DNA from: Candidatus Heimdallarchaeota archaeon | GTDB lineage: Archaea > Asgardarchaeota > Heimdallarchaeia > JABLTI01 | Direction: 5' to 3' | NCBI GenBank assembly: GCA_019894765.1 | Contig: JAGXNT010000043.1 | Location: 1 to 55,979, forward strand | DNA: 55,979 bases | Shown here: positions 52,161 to 55,979 of the stretch, in pieces | How positions within the stretch are numbered: the first letter of the stretch is position 1 | Layout: every line of letters begins with the position of its first letter | Made by a program: the position numbers and the translations under genes | The notes under the pieces: generated by a model | Told to the model about the DNA's origin: nothing | Seen by the model: only the letters and a program-made list of their open reading frames with translations | Databases searched by the model: none

Positions 52161-52184
52161 TGAGACATGAATTTCAACGTCTCA
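52161..52184 (+). promoter_or_regulatory. TGAGAC...GTCTCA inverted repeat between genes
   Basis: TGAGAC 52161-52166 and GTCTCA 52179-52184 make a perfect 6-bp inverted repeat with a 12-base loop in the 279-base gap between the TPR protein and the surface protein. It could be the end of the former's transcript, or an operator for the latter. Nothing else in the gap reads as a gene; TATA-like DNA (CATATTAAT near 52292) precedes the surface protein. Confidence 0.3.
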
Positions 52185-52333
52185 CAAATCCTTTTTTTAT
52201 TATATCTTTATAAAACATTAATCTAGACTTGCTTGCAGGATATGACTAAGATAGTTCTCTTTTACTTTGCAAATTCTTATAAGACTGTATTCCATATTAA
52301 TTCTTGGAGAGTTTCAGGCAAAGGTTTATTGAA

Positions 52334-55222
52334 ATGACTTTTAGGAAAACTAACAGCAAGATAATATTTTTACTTCTACTAATTTTTGCATCTTCTTTAA
52401 TAATACCAATTTTAGGTTGTGTAGAAAATTCACCAAGTCTAGCGCAAAATGTAGAAGAAGTGCCTGAAAGTAATAACATGCTTTTTGTTAACGATAATCA
52501 GACTTTTCTATACTATTCAATTGCTCATCACTTTATGCCAAATACGAGAATCTATACATTCAATATTAAAAATGATATATTATACATGAATACCCAAATT
52601 TCAGGTTATAGTTATGCTCATGCGGTGAATATTTCCTCAATAACTTCTCCAATAACACTGAATCAGATATCTTCGAACTTTGCACAAATGATTAGTTGTG
52701 AGTTTTATTCTAATTATGCAGTTTTTGCTGGAATGCAAGGTTTCTATTTTTTGGATATTTCTGATCCGTATTCCCTTAGTGTTCCCTTTGAACATGAATA
52801 TCACTCTGTTGAGGATTTTGTAATCGATAACAATCACATTTATTATGCTTCATGGACAGGTGAATTACATATTCATAGTTTAACTTCGCTTGCTACTTTT
52901 GAGGAAAAAGCTACTATTGATCTTTTTATTGATGCGGATCTACGTTTTAAGCTTGATATCGATTCAAATAATGTGATCGTTTTCACACATCCCTCTGATG
53001 ATCCAGTGATTATTGATGCTAATAATCCAACCAACCCAACTGTAGAATTAACCTATGCAACTCCCATGCCCTGTCGAAACGTTTTAGCTCATAATGGACT
53101 ATTTTATCTTGCTCAAGGCAATAATGGATTGGCAATAATTGATGCATCAAATCCTAGTTCTCCGCAGATTGTTGGGAGCTATTATGGCTCCGGACCTGTT
53201 ACAGATGTTTTCGAATACAATAATACCTTGTACTTAACAATTAATGATAATGGTTTGGAAATTGTTGATGGTAGTAACATTAGTGACATCAAGCATATTC
53301 AATATATACCTTTCACTAACGCAAATATAGTAGATGTACAAGCCAATAATGACACCATTTTTGTGCAAGATAGAGACAATGGCATTTTCTTTCTATCACG
53401 AGATTCAGATCGAGATGGTTTATCAGATTTATTTGAGACTGAAACTTCTCTAACTGACCCATATAATCCAGACACAGACAATGATACCTTAACGGATTAT
53501 GCTGAATGTATTATTCATGACACTAATCCATTACTAAATGATACAGATTCTGATGGCTATTTGGATGCTGATGAGATTGCTAATGGTTGGGATCCAAATG
53601 ATCCAATTGATCCTTTGTGGACAATACTAGATTCTGATCAGGATGGTATTTCCGATTTTGACGAGCTTGGTTTAGGAACTGATCGATTTTCGAATGATAC
53701 AGACAACGATGATCTATCGGATTATGCAGAAGTCTATGAACATGGAACGAATCCGTTGCTGGCAGATACAGACGGGGATTTGATCACTGATGGTGATGAG
53801 GTAACAATCTATACAACAAATCCTCTGAGTCCGGATTCCGACAATGATTTACTTCCTGATGGGTTCGAAATTTTCGTAGTATTAACTAATCCTCTCAATC
53901 CAGATACCGATGGTGATTCCTTTAGTGATTTCGACGAAATCTTTGTTTATTTTACTGATCCATTGGACGAATTAAGCAACATTCGAATCCAAAAATTTAC
54001 TCGAATAGGTATACCGTTAATTGTTGTTGGTATTCTCGTACTCGAGACGATAATTTCTCTTTTGATTGTTCGGTACAGGAAGCGCTATAAGATAAGATTA
54101 TCCGAGCAATATGCTCATTTGAATTTGTTATTTCCGCTTCAAGCAATTGGATGGTTGAAGTCTCTAGAAATTAATCCTTCTACATATTTTAGAAATATTG
54201 AAACTATTAATCAACTAGCTGGTTTCCTACTTGAATCTTACTCAAGTAATGGCAAATTACCAACGCAGAGTTCAGTTGATGGTTTTCTCCTAGAAAATAA
54301 TATTTCGTCAGATCTCTTGTTATTAACTATTACAGTTCTGAGCAATTCTCTCCCTCTTGATTTATCTGCTAAGAATTTGTTAGTTGAAGATTTCGTTACA
54401 ATTGATGAATATACTAAATCGATTTTAGATTCTTTATATGACCAACAGATTTTCCCAAGAATTGACTTGAATTATAACAACAATCGCAAGACAACTAAAA
54501 ATCGCAAATCGACTATACCTAATCACAAATTGTATCATGCAATATTTTTGGCAACTGATAATTCTTTGTTACATACAAAGGTTTTGATTGCCCTTCTGAA
54601 TATTTGTATTGATAATCTTAGAACGATAAAATTCAAAGATTTCACTCTTGAAGATTCTAGTTATTTCAATTTCAACACAGATTCAATCAATGCCATAAAA
54701 CTTCTATGGAGAATGGATTCCAGTAAAATGCTAGAAAATGTTACATTCTATTATATTCCTGCTACCTTGAATTTAGGCGTCTTTACTACTATACTCTTAC
54801 TACGCAAACTCACATTCTTATCTGTTAAGAATCTTCGAGCACTGAGTAAATTAATCGAGTTAGAAACCCGAAACAAAATCTCTGATGTGAGTTATTTATT
54901 TACTAATGAAGATGATTCAAGCGAATTATTTTCTTTCTGGAAGAAAAAGAAAACTAATACAATCGATTTAGCTGAATTGGCCACAGAGCAAAGTTTTGAT
55001 AGTTTATCTGAGCTTTTCAATTCCTATAATGATTTTATTCATGAATTAATCTTAAGTGATATTGACGTGTTAGCAACACAAGAAGAAATTACATTGATTT
55101 TCAACACAAAATCAATTAAGAAATATTTGAGCAAGAAAAAGCAACCTTTCATCGATGAAACCAAAGTATCCAATGCATTAGAAAAAGCTTACAATCTTGA
55201 AGATGATTTAGATAACACTTAG
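52334..55222 (+). CDS. Large surface protein: LVIVD propeller, calcium type-3 repeats, membrane helix and cytoplasmic domain
   Basis: 962 aa from ATG 52334; a TTG ten codons before (52304) is the alternative. The signal helix (KIIFLLLLIFASSLIIPILG) ends near residue 29, followed by Cys-Val-Glu, possibly a lipobox-like site. LVIVD-type propeller repeats follow (GLAIIDASNPSSPQIVGSYY and five others, about 60-345). Residues about 360-550 hold about eight Dx(D/N)xDxxxDxxE calcium loops, as in the protein at 5121-6875. A helix at about 560-585 crosses the membrane and the last 375 residues are cytoplasmic, with leucine-rich helical segments I cannot place. It looks like a receptor or cell-shape protein that joins the outside to an inner partner. 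Confidence 0.8.
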   Translation: MTFRKTNSKIIFLLLLIFASSLIIPILGCVENSPSLAQNVEEVPESNNMLFVNDNQTFLYYSIAHHFMPNTRIYTFNIKNDILYMNTQISGYSYAHAVNISSITSPITLNQISSNFAQMISCEFYSNYAVFAGMQGFYFLDISDPYSLSVPFEHEYHSVEDFVIDNNHIYYASWTGELHIHSLTSLATFEEKATIDLFIDADLRFKLDIDSNNVIVFTHPSDDPVIIDANNPTNPTVELTYATPMPCRNVLAHNGLFYLAQGNNGLAIIDASNPSSPQIVGSYYGSGPVTDVFEYNNTLYLTINDNGLEIVDGSNISDIKHIQYIPFTNANIVDVQANNDTIFVQDRDNGIFFLSRDSDRDGLSDLFETETSLTDPYNPDTDNDTLTDYAECIIHDTNPLLNDTDSDGYLDADEIANGWDPNDPIDPLWTILDSDQDGISDFDELGLGTDRFSNDTDNDDLSDYAEVYEHGTNPLLADTDGDLITDGDEVTIYTTNPLSPDSDNDLLPDGFEIFVVLTNPLNPDTDGDSFSDFDEIFVYFTDPLDELSNIRIQKFTRIGIPLIVVGILVLETIISLLIVRYRKRYKIRLSEQYAHLNLLFPLQAIGWLKSLEINPSTYFRNIETINQLAGFLLESYSSNGKLPTQSSVDGFLLENNISSDLLLLTITVLSNSLPLDLSAKNLLVEDFVTIDEYTKSILDSLYDQQIFPRIDLNYNNNRKTTKNRKSTIPNHKLYHAIFLATDNSLLHTKVLIALLNICIDNLRTIKFKDFTLEDSSYFNFNTDSINAIKLLWRMDSSKMLENVTFYYIPATLNLGVFTTILLLRKLTFLSVKNLRALSKLIELETRNKISDVSYLFTNEDDSSELFSFWKKKKTNTIDLAELATEQSFDSLSELFNSYNDFIHELILSDIDVLATQEEITLIFNTKSIKKYLSKKKQPFIDETKVSNALEKAYNLEDDLDNT

Positions 55223-55395
55223 ACTTTTCGAATCCTACATAAACTAATAATAACCTTTTCCAAGAATTTCCCAATACTGTAAGCAATTAGTTTCATTACA
55301 AACAATTGCTATTTTTTATCTTAAAGAGTAAATCATAACTTAACAATGTAGTTTTGCAAAAAAAATTAAATAGCACCAAATTTCATATAATCGCT

Positions 55396-55979
55396 ATGGC
55401 TCATGATGTAGGTAGATATTTTGGAATCGATTTCATCTATTTCGACCTAATGTTGGTCACTATTTGGATTGCTTTATTGATCGTTAGAAGGAGATACAAA
55501 GAATTCTTCTTTGGCCTTTTTGGTTATGGCGTGGTTCAATTTGTAGACAATGTTATCTGGTATATAATAAAAGGAACACGCACAATTGATACAGGAGGAG
55601 TTATTGGTCCAAATGTTTTCTTAACTTATTTTTCCTTCACTTATGGCATGATCATGTTTTCCTTTGCACCTTTAATGTTCAATAAGAAAATCCATGTTGT
55701 GGAGAAACTGCTTTGGGCAGGATTGATGTATGGTGGTTGGTTAGCAATTGGTTTGATGTCTGAGTACATTACTTGGGATGACAGAATTATCAATATCTCT
55801 CGAGACATGACAAATGCAAGAACAAAACAAATCATTATGGCAGCAGTTGGATACGCAGTGCTATTAATTTGGAAAATACTTTCTGAGTTTCTGGATGGTT
55901 TCCCTTGGAATATCATGAAGAATATTCCATATTGGTACTTTGGTATACTAATTACAATTGGTATCTTTATTCACTTCTC
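55396..55979 (+). CDS. Multipass membrane protein, 3' end outside window
   Basis: The frame starts at ATG 55396 and is open to the last base, giving 194 residues without a stop. At least five hydrophobic segments are seen, among them FIYFDLMLVTIWIALLIV, GVIGPNVFLTYFSFTYGMIMFSF and WYFGILITIGIFIHF. No known transport motif is visible; a polytopic protein of unknown function. The TATA-like AAATTAAATAG at 55362-55372 lies about 25 bases upstream of the ATG, so the message may be leaderless. A minus-strand frame here is only a shadow of this gene. The gap 55223-55395 has no other feature. Confidence 0.7.
   Translation, partial: MAHDVGRYFGIDFIYFDLMLVTIWIALLIVRRRYKEFFFGLFGYGVVQFVDNVIWYIIKGTRTIDTGGVIGPNVFLTYFSFTYGMIMFSFAPLMFNKKIHVVEKLLWAGLMYGGWLAIGLMSEYITWDDRIINISRDMTNARTKQIIMAAVGYAVLLIWKILSEFLDGFPWNIMKNIPYWYFGILITIGIFIHF

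Noticed and set aside
52304..52333. Earlier TTG start of the large surface protein
   Set aside because: It adds ten charged residues before the signal helix. The ATG at 52334 gives a normal signal sequence, though the TTG cannot be fully excluded.
53400..53960. DNA tandem repeat in the calcium-loop region
   Set aside because: The repetition is at the protein level (DxDxDxxxDxxE). The bases vary between units, so it is not a recent DNA tandem repeat or CRISPR-like array.

Overview
The window is AT-rich, gene-dense prokaryotic DNA with short intergenic gaps and no rRNA, tRNA, CRISPR array, transposase or integrase that I can see. Several features point to an archaeon. TATA-like boxes sit about 25 nt before predicted start points or leaderless starts, often with an inverted repeat between box and start. 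The window also carries an indolepyruvate:ferredoxin oxidoreductase, an oxygen-sensitive glycyl radical enzyme, many TTG/GTG starts and SWIM/SNF2 proteins. A TPR protein ending in a longin/roadblock-like domain, calcium-binding type-3-repeat surface proteins and small membrane RING-like proteins suggest an Asgard archaeon (Heimdall/Loki-type), probably anaerobic and heterotrophic. The lineage is an inference, not a proof.

Layout. 1-615: end of an unknown gene. 654-4180 (minus): operon of a lactate-permease-family transporter, two tiny membrane proteins (50 and 60 aa, 4-nt overlaps) and a membrane-anchored beta-propeller. 4277-10208: a frameshifted YciI gene, a PH-like protein, a surface protein with type-3 repeats, a PqqB-like metallo-beta-lactamase, a zinc-ribbon/DUF4097 membrane protein and a flavin-reductase-like protein. 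10320-13489: glycyl radical activase plus a glycyl radical enzyme resembling trans-4-hydroxyproline dehydratase. 13499-20611: an unknown protein, a P-loop kinase, a MarR/FMN-binding pair with an operator, a YcaQ-type glycosylase, a DJ-1-like membrane protein and an S9 peptidase.

20733-27974: TPR-longin protein, then a UvrA operon (structured leader, UvrA paralogue, 47-aa protein, tandem degenerate nucleotidyltransferase). 28208-34485: amidohydrolase, cupin, two membrane RING-like proteins, DegV, and an operon of an RlmN-like radical SAM protein, an isochorismatase-like hydrolase and an FAD oxidoreductase. 34806-40124: IorA-IorB, a convergent acyl-ACP thioesterase, then formamidase, GNAT and O6-alkylguanine-DNA methyltransferase. 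40114-50140: saccharopine-dehydrogenase-like enzyme, unknown GT-like protein, a GNAT gene with an internal stop, class II aldolase, DMT transporter, a zinc-ribbon/DUF4190 gene with an internal stop, an arginine-deiminase-like enzyme, and the SWIM-SNF2 pair. 50381-55979: TPR protein, a large LVIVD/type-3-repeat membrane protein and a partial multipass membrane protein.

Themes. The cell surface is served by several anchored repeat proteins (5121-6875, 7771-9174, 17719-18639, 52334-55222). Amino-acid fermentation is suggested by the hydroxyproline-dehydratase-like enzyme, IorAB, the deiminase and the peptidase. DNA repair or alkylation defence appears three times (YcaQ, UvrA paralogue, MGMT). 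The most novel-looking system is the UvrA / 47-aa / tandem pseudo-nucleotidyltransferase operon. Next come the transporter operon with two micro-membrane subunits and the radical SAM / isochorismatase / FAD operon. Three genes are interrupted (4277-4593, 42465-43100, 44786-45175), either by real decay or by consensus errors.
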